Assembly (NCBI GenBank): GCA_046295175.1
Contig: JBKBNY010000017.1
Location: 1-64,000, forward strand
DNA: 64,000 nt
Direction of reading: 5' to 3'
DNA from: JALOLV01 sp046295175
GTDB taxonomy: Bacteria; Bacteroidota; Bacteroidia; Cytophagales; Spirosomataceae
The position numbers and the translations under genes were made by a program. Shown in pieces: positions 1 to 8,962 of this stretch. A model generated the notes under the pieces. The model saw only the letters and a list, made by a program, of their open reading frames with translations, was not told the DNA's origin and ran no database searches. Within the stretch, counting starts at the first letter, position 1; each line of letters opens with the position of its first letter.

Positions 1-191
1 CGGGTAACATAGTTAGCTACCAATGGCAGAAGCGAGTAGGTACCAGTGGCAGCTTTGTGGATATAGTGAATGAAACGAATGCCACTTTGAATATTTCTAA
101 TGTCAGTTCAGCCGATAACAATACTTATTACAAATGTCGGATTACCTTCAGTAGTAGCAGTGGCACGTGCAGTAGATTGACCGATGATGCA
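1..191 (+). repeat. Intragenic direct repeat, copy A
   Basis: This segment is nearly identical to 1252-1442 (offset 1251 bp, exactly 417 codons), differing at only about ten bases. It encodes one Ig-like module of the adhesin. The left end is cut by the window edge. Confidence 0.9.
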
Positions 192-3100
192 CGATTAACA
201 GTAAACAGTGTAGCAGTTGGCTTAACACCAACACCAATCGTTTGCAATGGAGAAGTAGGCCAAATCGTGGCAGTGGGAAGTGGTGGCAGCACGCCATACA
301 CTTACAGTCGAGATGGCGTGAGTTTCCAGTCAAGTGGCACATTTGCGGGATTAGCAGCAGGCACTTACACAATTACCGCCAAAGACAACATCGGTTGTAC
401 GGCCACGAGTACGGTTGCAATCACTGAACCACCAGTATTGACGATGAATTTAACTCCGAATTCGGTACAATGTAGTGGCGGAACTGACGGAACAATAACG
501 GTGACGGCAGGTGGGGGTACGCCAGCGTATCAATATTCAAAAGATGGAACGAGTTTCCAATCGGGCAATGAGATTGTCGGTTTAAGTGCAGGAACTTACA
601 CGATAACAGTAAAAGACGCCAATGGCTGTACAATAACAGCCACGACGAGTATCTCAGCAGGTCAAGTGACAACCCAGCCAACCAATACAACAACCAATGT
701 CTGCTTTGGTAATACCCTAACCTTCAGTGCGAGTGGTAGTAATTTGCTTTGGTACAGCAGTGCCACGGGTGGAGTAGGCAGCAGCATCGCTCCAAGCTAC
801 ACCGAAGGTGGAACCTACACCCACTATGTCAGCCAGACCTTGAATGGCTGTGAAAGTAGCCGCTTGGCAATCAGTGCGAGTGTAAAGAAAATAACAATTA
901 GTACTCAACCGACCAATCAAAGCAATTGTGATGGTAATAGTGTAAGTTTCAGCATATCAGCGAGTTATAATTTAACAGGCACATTGACTTACCAATGGCA
1001 ACGGAAGAAACCGAGTGATGCCGATTTTGTGAATATCCTGAATGCGACGAATTCGAGTTTAAGCATAGCGGATGCAGGATTAGGCGAGGATGTACACCAG
1101 AGTCAATACCGTTGTGTAGTTAGTGTGGATGGATGTAGTATCACGAGTGATGCAGCGACATTGACAGTAAACAAGCTAAGTGGAACACTATCTTCACAGA
1201 CGGTATGTGCGGGTACGAATGTGGTATTCAATCTAAACAGTTTGACGATTACGGGTAATATCGTTAGCTACCAATGGCAGAAGCGAGTAGGTACAAGCGG
1301 TAGCTTTGTGGATATAGTGAATGAAACGAATGCCACTTTGAATATTTCTAATGTCAGTTCAGCCGATAACAATACTTATTACAAATGTCGGATTACCTTC
1401 AGTAGTAGCAGTGGGACATGCAGTAGATTGACCGATGATGCGAGGTTGGTAGTTACTTCACCAAACATTCCTACCTTGACAGGAACTACAACAATTTGTA
1501 GGGGCGAAGTGGCATTACTATCTGCTTCTGGCTGTAGCGGTGGCACAGTATTATGGTCTGATGGACGAACAACAACTTCGATTTCAGTTAGTCCAGAAGT
1601 AAATACAGATTATACAGCTCAATGCAAAATAGGAGACTGCCTAAGTGGTGTATCAGATAAAGTTACAGTTACTGTTAAAGCAGGCATTAATCCTCCAACA
1701 AATACCACTCCTACAAGTGTAGATGCACCGGCAATACTCACGTTTTCGGCAACACCAACCGTTGCAAATGCAATTATCCTTTGGTACACAACGGCTTCAG
1801 GAGGTACTCCAACTACCATTTCACCACAATATTCAATTCCAAATACTTATACCCATTGGGTATCCCAACAAGACCCAGTTAGTGGCTGTGAAAGTCCACG
1901 TATTCAAGTAGTTGCAACGATTATTGATGCATTCAGAATCACAACCCAACCTTTTACACAGGGAGATTGCAAAGGAAATAGCGTTTATTTTGATATAAAA
2001 ACTGCTGGAGCAACAAACGTGACCTATCAATGGCAAAGAAAACGCCCTAATGAATCTGACTTTACGGATATTCCTGATGGAAATGTAAAAACTTATCGGG
2101 TAAGTAATGTCGGTAGTTCTGATAATCCACATTTGACCGAATATCGTTGCTATGCAAAAAGCGGAAATACAGTATTATTCTCAAATCAAGTTACACTCAA
2201 AGTAAACTCGGTTACGGGTAGCTTACCAAATCTCGGAGCGTGCCTTGGTAAAAGTTTTGATTATGATTTAGATAGATATTTTACAATTGTTGGCACTGTA
2301 AGTGAGTACCAATGGCAAACCCGACAAGGTACAAGTGGAGATTGGACAAACCTCGTTGATGGAAATGGAATAATAGGCTCAAAAACTAAGAAACTTGAGT
2401 TTACAAATCCTACCTATGAGCATTCGGCCTATTATCGTTGTGCAGTCAAGTTTGTTACAGAGGGTAATGTCTGTATCGAAAATACCGATAATTCAAGACT
2501 CTCGGTAAGTGGTTACCCACCTCCGCCGAATACAACGCAAGAATTTGAATATTGTCGATATGAAAAGGCTTCGAAGTTAGTCACATTCAATCAGAACAGA
2601 GACCTTGATGTGCTTTGGTACACCACTCCAACAGGCGGTGTGGGTTCAACGTCGGCTCCTACGCCAAGTACTGATGTCGATGGAGAATTTTACTATTATG
2701 CTACCCAAAAGACCGTTGAAGGGTGCGAAAGCCAAAGTAGGGTAGCTATCAAGATTAAAGTTAATCCATTGACTCCGATGCCTATCAATAAAACTCCTGC
2801 AAGTGTTGAAGAGGGTTCTCCTTTCACAATGATTGCCGAAGGTCAAAATTTGAGGTGGTATCGAACCGCCACTACAACGGTTGGGTCGTCGCAAGCACCG
2901 ACCTTTACGGCGGTTGGGGCATATTCATACTATGTTACACAGACTATCAATGGCTGTGAAAGTAATCGTTTGGTAATTAATTTTAGTATTACCCCAATCC
3001 TAAAAATCACTAAACAACCTCTTTCGCAAGCCGACTGCGAGGGCAATTCTGTTACGTTTAGTATTGCTGCAACTGGGAGAACTGCCGTTCAATATCAGTG

Positions 3101-5087
3101 GCAGAAGAAATTACCAAATGCTGAATTTGTGGATATTGCAGGACAAAACAGTGCCTCGCTCAAGATTGATAATGCCGGAGATATAGCTAATCCAAATGGT
3201 ACGCAATATCGATGTGTGGTAAAAGATAACACAGGTTCAATCATTTCCGAAATCGCCACATTGACCGTAAATTCTATCCGTGGAACAATTCCAAACGTAG
3301 CACTTTGTAGTGGTTCATCCACGACTCTAAACCTTGATTCACTTAAATTCACTGGGACAATCGTGGGTTATCAATGGCAAAGAAGCATAGCGGGTAGTTA
3401 TAGAGATTTAGCAGAAGAGACCAATAAAACATTGACTATCAATGATGCAGGGTCGTATCGCTGTAAAGTAATATTTAGAATTGACGATAAAAATACCTGT
3501 TCTGAGAATTCTCCGATAGTTACTGCCACGGCTCGCCCGACACCTCTGAGTCCTAAAGTGAGTGAGGTTAGCTATTGCTTAAATCAGCCAGCTAAACCAC
3601 TTACTGCAACGGCCGATAATGGAAATTCTTTGGTTTGGTATAGTTCATCTACCGATACAAAAGCAATTAATACTCCAACCCCTAAAACAGATTTGGTTGG
3701 TAAGTTCTCGTTTTTTGTTTCTCAGAAAAACCAATTTGGTTGCGAAAGCCCTCGTGCCGAGTTGATGGTAAATGTTAATCCAAAACCAAATGCTCCGACG
3801 ACCGTAGCAGAAATAAATTATTGTAGAAATGCGACCACCGAAACTCTGAAAGCAACTACCGATAGCCAAAATAATCTTTTGTGGTACACATCAAATTCTA
3901 CTGGTAATGCTTCTACCACTGCACCAAAGCCAGTTTCAAGCACCGATACAACACTTATTTACTTTGTAAGTGCGGTAAATGCAAATGGCTGTGAGAGTTC
4001 GATAGTACCAATCAAAGTGATTGTTTCGCCGTGTATTGCTAATGTTTCGGATGCTTGTTTTCAGATTTCAGCAGAAAATGTGAATGGTAATCGTTGGTTT
4101 GATATTTTCGATTCCAATGGCAATTTGTACGCTTCGGTAAATCCTAATGGGCAAAATTTAGGACGTGTTACATTAAGCATCAAAAAATACCAAAGCGTTC
4201 CAGTTTCTTCAAACGGAACTCGGATTTTACAGCGATTTACCGATTTCCAAAGCTCAGTTACCAATCTTTTTGAAAAGCCAGTTTCGGTTCGTGTTTATCA
4301 TACAAATACCGAACTCGAAGCCTACAAATTGGCCAATAGCCAACCAAATCTAACTATAAATGATTTGAAAATTATCCATTATGATGGTGTTAGAGAAGAT
4401 TGCGATTGGTTTAATGATGATAATTTTGTGAATGGACAAGCATTCCTGATTTATCGAAACATCACAGCTCGACAATTGACCAATAACTTTTTCTATTTGC
4501 AATTTGATGTTAACAGCTTCTCAGAAATCGCTGCTACATCGAACATTATGACCGAAACTGTTAAGTTTAATGCTCAGAAAAAAGATAACGTTGCTGTAGA
4601 TTTAGATTGGACAACAAACTTGGAGCTAAGAGCCTTGAAGTTTAAAGTTCAACGTAGCAAAGATGGTTTGAAGTGGGCAACAATAGCCGAATCGCAAGCC
4701 AAAGGTACACCATCTACCTACAATCTGACCGATTATTTGCCTTTGGCGGGTAAATCATTTTATCGTTTGATTTATGTTGATAAAGATGGAGTTCAGAAAA
4801 TCCTCGACCCTGCCGAAGTTACTTTTGATACGCCTGAACCAGTTTGTAAGATTGTTCCAAATCCAGTAGTTGATGATAAAGAACTCAAACTTTATTTACG
4901 CAATATTCAACCAGATGAGATTAGACTTTACAATCAAAAAGGTCAGGAATGGGGTCTCGAAATCAGTACCGAACAAACTGATTTGCTGAAAATTAAGCCA
5001 AATTTGGCATTGAGCCAAGGTATCTATTACATCAAAGTAATTGATGGAGATAAAACTTGTATCCAGCGATTCTCGGTAATCAAATAA
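1..5087 (+). CDS. Giant T9SS-secreted Ig/SprB-repeat surface adhesin (5' partial)
   Basis: The frame is open from the left edge (codons begin at base 3), so the start codon and signal peptide lie outside the window. About 1,690 residues are visible. They form an extracellular mosaic: Ig-like modules with cores such as YQWQ and YRC, two SprB-type repeats (about 210-430 and 435-660, each ending in a GTYTIT..KD..GC pattern), and at least six modules starting LWY and ending GCES. A fibronectin-like stretch (about 4560-4830) precedes the final 75 residues, which begin PNPV near 4857 and match the type A sorting domain of the type IX secretion system. The protein is therefore expected to cross the outer membrane through T9SS and be attached to the cell surface, possibly in adhesion or gliding; the exact ligand is unknown. 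A strong hairpin terminator follows. Confidence 0.9.
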   Translation, partial: GNIVSYQWQKRVGTSGSFVDIVNETNATLNISNVSSADNNTYYKCRITFSSSSGTCSRLTDDARLTVNSVAVGLTPTPIVCNGEVGQIVAVGSGGSTPYTYSRDGVSFQSSGTFAGLAAGTYTITAKDNIGCTATSTVAITEPPVLTMNLTPNSVQCSGGTDGTITVTAGGGTPAYQYSKDGTSFQSGNEIVGLSAGTYTITVKDANGCTITATTSISAGQVTTQPTNTTTNVCFGNTLTFSASGSNLLWYSSATGGVGSSIAPSYTEGGTYTHYVSQTLNGCESSRLAISASVKKITISTQPTNQSNCDGNSVSFSISASYNLTGTLTYQWQRKKPSDADFVNILNATNSSLSIADAGLGEDVHQSQYRCVVSVDGCSITSDAATLTVNKLSGTLSSQTVCAGTNVVFNLNSLTITGNIVSYQWQKRVGTSGSFVDIVNETNATLNISNVSSADNNTYYKCRITFSSSSGTCSRLTDDARLVVTSPNIPTLTGTTTICRGEVALLSASGCSGGTVLWSDGRTTTSISVSPEVNTDYTAQCKIGDCLSGVSDKVTVTVKAGINPPTNTTPTSVDAPAILTFSATPTVANAIILWYTTASGGTPTTISPQYSIPNTYTHWVSQQDPVSGCESPRIQVVATIIDAFRITTQPFTQGDCKGNSVYFDIKTAGATNVTYQWQRKRPNESDFTDIPDGNVKTYRVSNVGSSDNPHLTEYRCYAKSGNTVLFSNQVTLKVNSVTGSLPNLGACLGKSFDYDLDRYFTIVGTVSEYQWQTRQGTSGDWTNLVDGNGIIGSKTKKLEFTNPTYEHSAYYRCAVKFVTEGNVCIENTDNSRLSVSGYPPPPNTTQEFEYCRYEKASKLVTFNQNRDLDVLWYTTPTGGVGSTSAPTPSTDVDGEFYYYATQKTVEGCESQSRVAIKIKVNPLTPMPINKTPASVEEGSPFTMIAEGQNLRWYRTATTTVGSSQAPTFTAVGAYSYYVTQTINGCESNRLVINFSITPILKITKQPLSQADCEGNSVTFSIAATGRTAVQYQWQKKLPNAEFVDIAGQNSASLKIDNAGDIANPNGTQYRCVVKDNTGSIISEIATLTVNSIRGTIPNVALCSGSSTTLNLDSLKFTGTIVGYQWQRSIAGSYRDLAEETNKTLTINDAGSYRCKVIFRIDDKNTCSENSPIVTATARPTPLSPKVSEVSYCLNQPAKPLTATADNGNSLVWYSSSTDTKAINTPTPKTDLVGKFSFFVSQKNQFGCESPRAELMVNVNPKPNAPTTVAEINYCRNATTETLKATTDSQNNLLWYTSNSTGNASTTAPKPVSSTDTTLIYFVSAVNANGCESSIVPIKVIVSPCIANVSDACFQISAENVNGNRWFDIFDSNGNLYASVNPNGQNLGRVTLSIKKYQSVPVSSNGTRILQRFTDFQSSVTNLFEKPVSVRVYHTNTELEAYKLANSQPNLTINDLKIIHYDGVREDCDWFNDDNFVNGQAFLIYRNITARQLTNNFFYLQFDVNSFSEIAATSNIMTETVKFNAQKKDNVAVDLDWTTNLELRALKFKVQRSKDGLKWATIAESQAKGTPSTYNLTDYLPLAGKSFYRLIYVDKDGVQKILDPAEVTFDTPEPVCKIVPNPVVDDKELKLYLRNIQPDEIRLYNQKGQEWGLEISTEQTDLLKIKPNLALSQGIYYIKVIDGDKTCIQRFSVIK
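1252..1442 (+). repeat. Intragenic direct repeat, copy B
   Basis: Second copy of the segment at 1-191, in the same reading frame. Identity ends abruptly after the CSRLTDDAR coding stretch, after which the downstream domains differ. Confidence 0.9.
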
Positions 5088-5112
5088 TTAATTTCTATTT
5101 ACTTTTGAACGG

Positions 5113-5161
5113 TTAGAGGTTGCCAATATCTTTGTCGGATATTCAACCTCTAATTGTTTTT
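5113..5161 (+). terminator. Rho-independent terminator of the adhesin gene
   Basis: A 10-bp stem (TTAGAGGTTG / CAACCTCTAA) encloses a second 6-bp stem (AATATC / GATATT) and is followed by TTGTTTTTT. It sits 26 bp after the adhesin stop codon. Confidence 0.85.
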
Positions 5162-5506
5162 TAGATGATATATTTAAAACCGTAAGCAATTTATGCTTTT
5201 ATAACTACCCACTAATTGATAATGTAGAAATAATCCGAAATTCTAAAATTACCTTCATTCAAACCGAACTCTGCTAAGTCGGCACCAATTCCAAATTGAA
5301 ATTTTTGATTATAGTTTAGTCCAACTCATAAAAGTTGATTACAAATATTGTGCTGGGTAAAAATGTATATTGTTTTATTTATTAATTTTAGAAGGTAATT
5401 AGTGGATTAGTTTCAAAGGATTAAAGTAATTATGTTGCTGATTCTATCAAACACTACCACTTTAGATTTGTTGCCTATAATTATTTTTTTCATTTATTTG
5501 GAATAA
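5162..5506. other. AT-rich intergenic stretch with one gene remnant
   Basis: No intact gene is visible between the adhesin terminator and the promoter of the glycosyltransferase. The only coding-like stretch is the minus-strand fragment at 5212-5325, listed separately. The remainder is AT-rich without recognisable motifs. Confidence 0.6.
5212..5325 (-). pseudogene. Remnant of an outer-membrane beta-barrel protein (C-terminal piece)
   Basis: On the minus strand a 37-codon open stretch reads like the end of a beta-barrel protein: alternating polar/aromatic residues such as GLNYNQKFQFGIGADLAEFG, then a TAG stop. A TGA lies immediately upstream in frame and no start codon is present. I read it as a fragment of a lost gene. 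It is short, so chance is not excluded. Confidence 0.35.
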
Positions 5507-5514
5507 TAAATTTG
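5507..5514 (+). promoter_or_regulatory. Bacteroidota -7 promoter element (TAAATTTG)
   Basis: TAAATTTG matches the TAnnTTTG consensus of Bacteroidota housekeeping promoters and lies 26 bp before the ATG of the GT2 gene. No clear -33 TTTG is seen at the usual spacing. Confidence 0.4.
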
Positions 5515-5539
5515 AGTGAAAGCTGCAAAATGAAAACCT

Positions 5540-7018
5540 ATGATTGATGTTGCAATGCCTGTTTATAATGGTGAGGAGTTCATTTACGATTCGGTAAATA
5601 GTATATTGAACCAAACTTTTGAAAATTTTAGGCTTCTAATTTTTAATGATGGCAGTACAGACCGAACCAAAGAAATTTTGCATAGCTTTAATGATAAGCG
5701 AATAGTTTATTTTGAAAACAAGCAAAATATAGGTTGCTCGAATGCCCTCAATTCTCTCATGCAGTTTTCTAAGGCAAAATACATCGCAAGAATGGATGCT
5801 GACGATATTGCCTTACCTAAAAGATTAGCGGTGCAACTTGACTTCTTGGAGCATAACCCTGAATACGTGCTATGTGGAAGTTGGTTCAGTACGTTCGGCA
5901 ATGGCCAAATTGAGCAGGATATATGCCCCCCACAACACAGCGAGGAAATTAGGGTAAGACTCTTGAATAAGTCGTCCATAGGGCATCCTACTGTTATGTT
6001 CAGAAATGGTTTGTTTACATATGATAGTAAGTATAAATATGCTGAAGATTACAATGCTTGGGCTGATTTATCTAAAAATAAAAGTAACCTGATGACCAAT
6101 ATACCAGAGGTACTTTTCAGATACAGATTGCACCCACAACAAGTAAGTACAAGTAAAGCAAAACAACAGTTTGAGGTTGCCAACAAAATAAGAGCAAAAC
6201 TTCTAAGAAATATAAGTACAGATTTTACTGATAGAGAGGTAAATAACTTCTTGCTTTTGATGACTGCCGATTGTGAAAATTGTAATTTTAGTCTTAAAGA
6301 GATAGAATATCTTATTGATAAGATTTTAAAAATCAATGATACCTACAATTTATATAACCACCAAATCTTAGAACAGTCTCTACAATATCAGCTAAGAATA
6401 ATTAGCGACCAATACACGACTAATTCTGAAAATTTATCTAACACCAAAATTGAAGCTGATGTAGATTTTAAAGGAAATGGTTCAACAATTGCTCTTACAG
6501 ATACCTCAAGTCTTTTTCCTAAAGTTACTGCTTCTGCAAACACAGTAGTTCCGAAAGCATCCGATATTAATTTTTCTGGCAATCCTCTTCCGATTTATAG
6601 CAGGATGTGTAGTATGCAAAGCTCCATTAGAGTATTGGAACAAAGCGAATCTGAAAACCTTTTAAGCGATTCACAAACTTATGAGGAACACCAAATGGCA
6701 TTTGCCGAAAGAGAGCGTGAAAAGCGATTTTTTGAGGCTTACAATCGTTTTAGCAAAGTGAAATCGGTGGCAGATTATATAAATATTTTGGAGTGGTATC
6801 GTGAGCAGAAAGCGTATGTAGAAAACTTACTTTCTATGGGGCAGCCTCTGGAGAGAAAGAATTTAAAGCTTGAGCTTTTGGAGTGGGGGCGTGTTGAGCA
6901 GGAACTTCTCTGGATAATTGAAAAACGGAGGATTCCCAAAACATTAGTTTCTATCAAGCCAGGCCCTCCAAAATGTTCAGAAGACGGCATTTATACTACT
7001 ATTTCAAAAAATAAATAG
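5540..7018 (+). CDS. Family 2 glycosyltransferase with long C-terminal extension
   Basis: Residues 1 to about 230 form a GT-A fold glycosyltransferase of family 2: an N-terminal strand with MPVYNGE, the NDGSTD nucleotide-binding motif, and ARMDADDI carrying the DxD-type metal site, followed by the usual CGSW region. It should transfer a sugar from a nucleotide-sugar donor in the cytoplasm; the acceptor is unknown. The other half (about 260-492) does not resemble a standard GT2 tail: a Ser/Thr/Asn-rich linker (about 315-365) leads into a charged helical segment rich in Glu, Arg and Lys. A short ORF just downstream encodes a Ser/Thr/Pro-rich peptide, and a second glycosyltransferase follows. 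A five-codon mini-ORF (ATG at 5529) overlaps the chosen start. Confidence 0.85.
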   Translation: MIDVAMPVYNGEEFIYDSVNSILNQTFENFRLLIFNDGSTDRTKEILHSFNDKRIVYFENKQNIGCSNALNSLMQFSKAKYIARMDADDIALPKRLAVQLDFLEHNPEYVLCGSWFSTFGNGQIEQDICPPQHSEEIRVRLLNKSSIGHPTVMFRNGLFTYDSKYKYAEDYNAWADLSKNKSNLMTNIPEVLFRYRLHPQQVSTSKAKQQFEVANKIRAKLLRNISTDFTDREVNNFLLLMTADCENCNFSLKEIEYLIDKILKINDTYNLYNHQILEQSLQYQLRIISDQYTTNSENLSNTKIEADVDFKGNGSTIALTDTSSLFPKVTASANTVVPKASDINFSGNPLPIYSRMCSMQSSIRVLEQSESENLLSDSQTYEEHQMAFAEREREKRFFEAYNRFSKVKSVADYINILEWYREQKAYVENLLSMGQPLERKNLKLELLEWGRVEQELLWIIEKRRIPKTLVSIKPGPPKCSEDGIYTTISKNK

Positions 7019-7138
7019 CTAAGGAAAAATCCAAAATTACCTCTAAAAAATAATTATCAAATCAATTTGGAATTTAAAATTATTTAAATGAAATTGTGAA
7101 TCATTAGTTTGCCAAAATAAAATTTAAATTCATTAATT

Positions 7139-7330
7139 ATGTCCCTCCCATCAAATACTATTGCCACTACGAGTCCTGCTTCACAACAATTAAGTAGCCC
7201 AGGACAGCCGAACCCCAGTGGTAGGGGTTTTGGTTCATCTACAACAGCACCAGTGCAGACCCGAGCTGCAACAACAAGTATGCGAACAAGCAGACCCGCA
7301 GCAATTGCACCAACAACCGTTGCAAAATAA
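7139..7330 (+). CDS. Small Ser/Thr/Pro/Ala-rich peptide, 63 residues
   Basis: A complete ATG-to-TAA frame encoding a peptide dominated by Ser, Thr, Pro, Ala and Gln, with no Cys, almost no hydrophobic segments and a few Arg. It is clearly more GC-rich than the AT-rich flanks, which favours a real coding region. It has no signal peptide, transmembrane segment or double-glycine leader. It lies 120 bp after the GT2 gene and 357 bp before a GT4 gene, in the same direction. Its composition suits an O-glycosylated acceptor, but that is inference from context; it could equally be a short disordered protein or a remnant. Confidence 0.5.
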   Translation: MSLPSNTIATTSPASQQLSSPGQPNPSGRGFGSSTTAPVQTRAATTSMRTSRPAAIAPTTVAK

Positions 7331-7687
7331 AAAGATAACAAATAACACTCTGGTAATTATTGTATTAATTTGGAATTATAAGATATTCTGTAACGATTAA
7401 TTCTACTATTGTTGAATGTAGTTGTTTTAATCTGTGATTGAAGTTGCTCATAATTCATTTATATTACCTAAATCTCATTTGAAGATAATGAGACCAGTAT
7501 GCTTGTTTCATTCTTATCCATGCTACAAAGAACCAAAAAGTATTTCAACTACAATTGTGAGCATATTTTAGTGGAGAAATCGCTGAAATATAAAATAGTT
7601 CAGGTTTGATTTGCTTACCCAAACCATCTTGATATTTACCCTAAAGAATAAACCTTAATTTTTTAAACTAAATTTTTCCTTAAAACA
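7331..7687. other. AT-rich intergenic region without a convincing gene
   Basis: No promoter element, hairpin or persuasive ORF is evident. A 29-codon frame (ATG near 7519, Lys/Tyr-rich) is present but too short and isolated to call. Confidence 0.5.
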
Positions 7688-8842
7688 ATGAAAATACTAT
7701 TGGTTTCGATGCCCTCAATTCACTTTTTTCGATGGATTGAAAATATGCAGGATAGTCCGCACGAATTTTATTGGTTTGATATATACGACCATGAATTATC
7801 GTTCAGCAATAATTATCAAATAAAAAAGGTGGAGTTCCCGTTGCGAAAGTTACCGTTTTTTCTTGATGACCAGATGATGCCTTATTATTTGGGATGGCTT
7901 TATGAAAGTGTTGGGTATTTTATGAAATCTACCACAACAGAGTATTGGGATGAGGTTATTGATATAATAAAGCCAGATGCTGTACATAGTTTTGAGATGT
8001 TAAGTAGCTCTTGCCTAATTACTGAGACTATGGAAAAACACCCAAATCTCCCTTGGATTTATTCTTGTTGGGGTAGTGATATGTATTATTATATGGGCTT
8101 ACCATCGGCGTTTTCTGCGGAGTTAGACCAAATGAGACGTTTATTGCAACGTATCCAATTCTTACATACTGATTGCCAACGCGACTACGATTTGGCACTT
8201 ATTTTAGGTTTTCGTGGAAAACACGCAGGTGTGATTCCTGGAGGTGGGGGCTATATGCTTACTAAATATGCTGACAAAAAACTTAAGATTAGCGATAGAA
8301 AGATTATCTTAGTGAAAGGTTATGAAGATTCAGTTGGCAAAGCCTTAAATGTGATTAAAGCCTTAGAAAATATACAAACAAAAATTACAGATTATCAAGT
8401 AGTTGTGTTTGCTTCTAATCCTGCTGTATCAGATTACATATACGATAAACAGTTACCGTTTTTCTCTTATGTGGGTTTCTCGCTTGATAATACATTGATT
8501 CTTCAATTAATGGGGCAATCACTCCTTTACATTGGTAATAGTACTTCGGATGGTATGCCTAATACATTACTGGAAGCTATCTTTATGGGGGCTTTCCCTA
8601 TACAGTCTAATCCTGGAAATGTTACAACCGAGATTATCGAAAACCGTAAAAATGGTTTACTAATTCAAGACCCAGACGATATAGATGCTTTACAATTACT
8701 CATAGAAGATGCATTAACTAACAAAGAACGCTTACAAACTGCTTACGAAATGAATACCAAGATAGCAGTAGAAAGACTGGCTTATCATATTAACCAGCAA
8801 AAAATCATCGAATTATATAATATGTTGAAACCTGTAAGTTAA
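7688..8842 (+). CDS. Family 4 (GT-B fold) glycosyltransferase
   Basis: The 384-residue protein has the organisation of retaining GT4 enzymes. A Rossmann-like N-terminal half starts MKILLVSMPS; the C-terminal half holds the donor-binding region with YIGNSTSDGMPNTLLEAIF, where the Glu of the EX7E-type motif lies, then GAFPIQSNPGNVTTEII and NRKNGLLI. This arrangement is typical of enzymes that use UDP- or GDP-sugars to extend polysaccharides or glycoproteins in the cytoplasm. It is the second of three glycosyltransferases in this region. The intergenic space upstream has no clear promoter. The acceptor cannot be deduced. Confidence 0.88.
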   Translation: MKILLVSMPSIHFFRWIENMQDSPHEFYWFDIYDHELSFSNNYQIKKVEFPLRKLPFFLDDQMMPYYLGWLYESVGYFMKSTTTEYWDEVIDIIKPDAVHSFEMLSSSCLITETMEKHPNLPWIYSCWGSDMYYYMGLPSAFSAELDQMRRLLQRIQFLHTDCQRDYDLALILGFRGKHAGVIPGGGGYMLTKYADKKLKISDRKIILVKGYEDSVGKALNVIKALENIQTKITDYQVVVFASNPAVSDYIYDKQLPFFSYVGFSLDNTLILQLMGQSLLYIGNSTSDGMPNTLLEAIFMGAFPIQSNPGNVTTEIIENRKNGLLIQDPDDIDALQLLIEDALTNKERLQTAYEMNTKIAVERLAYHINQQKIIELYNMLKPVS

Positions 8843-8862
8843 TAGATTTTAACAAAAATGAT

Positions 8863-8914
8863 AGAAAAGCCACTTTAATTCTGATTTTTCAGGTTATAAG
8901 TGGCTTTTCTGTTT
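8863..8914. terminator. Bidirectional hairpin terminator between convergent glycosyltransferase genes
   Basis: A perfect 13-bp stem, AGAAAAGCCACTT / AAGTGGCTTTTCT, lies between the GT4 gene (+) and the GT6 gene (-). A T-rich tail follows on the plus strand. Confidence 0.8.
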
Positions 8915-8962
8915 ATTTTCACTTTTCATACCAATCTAAGTAATGGCGTAAACCTCATGTAT

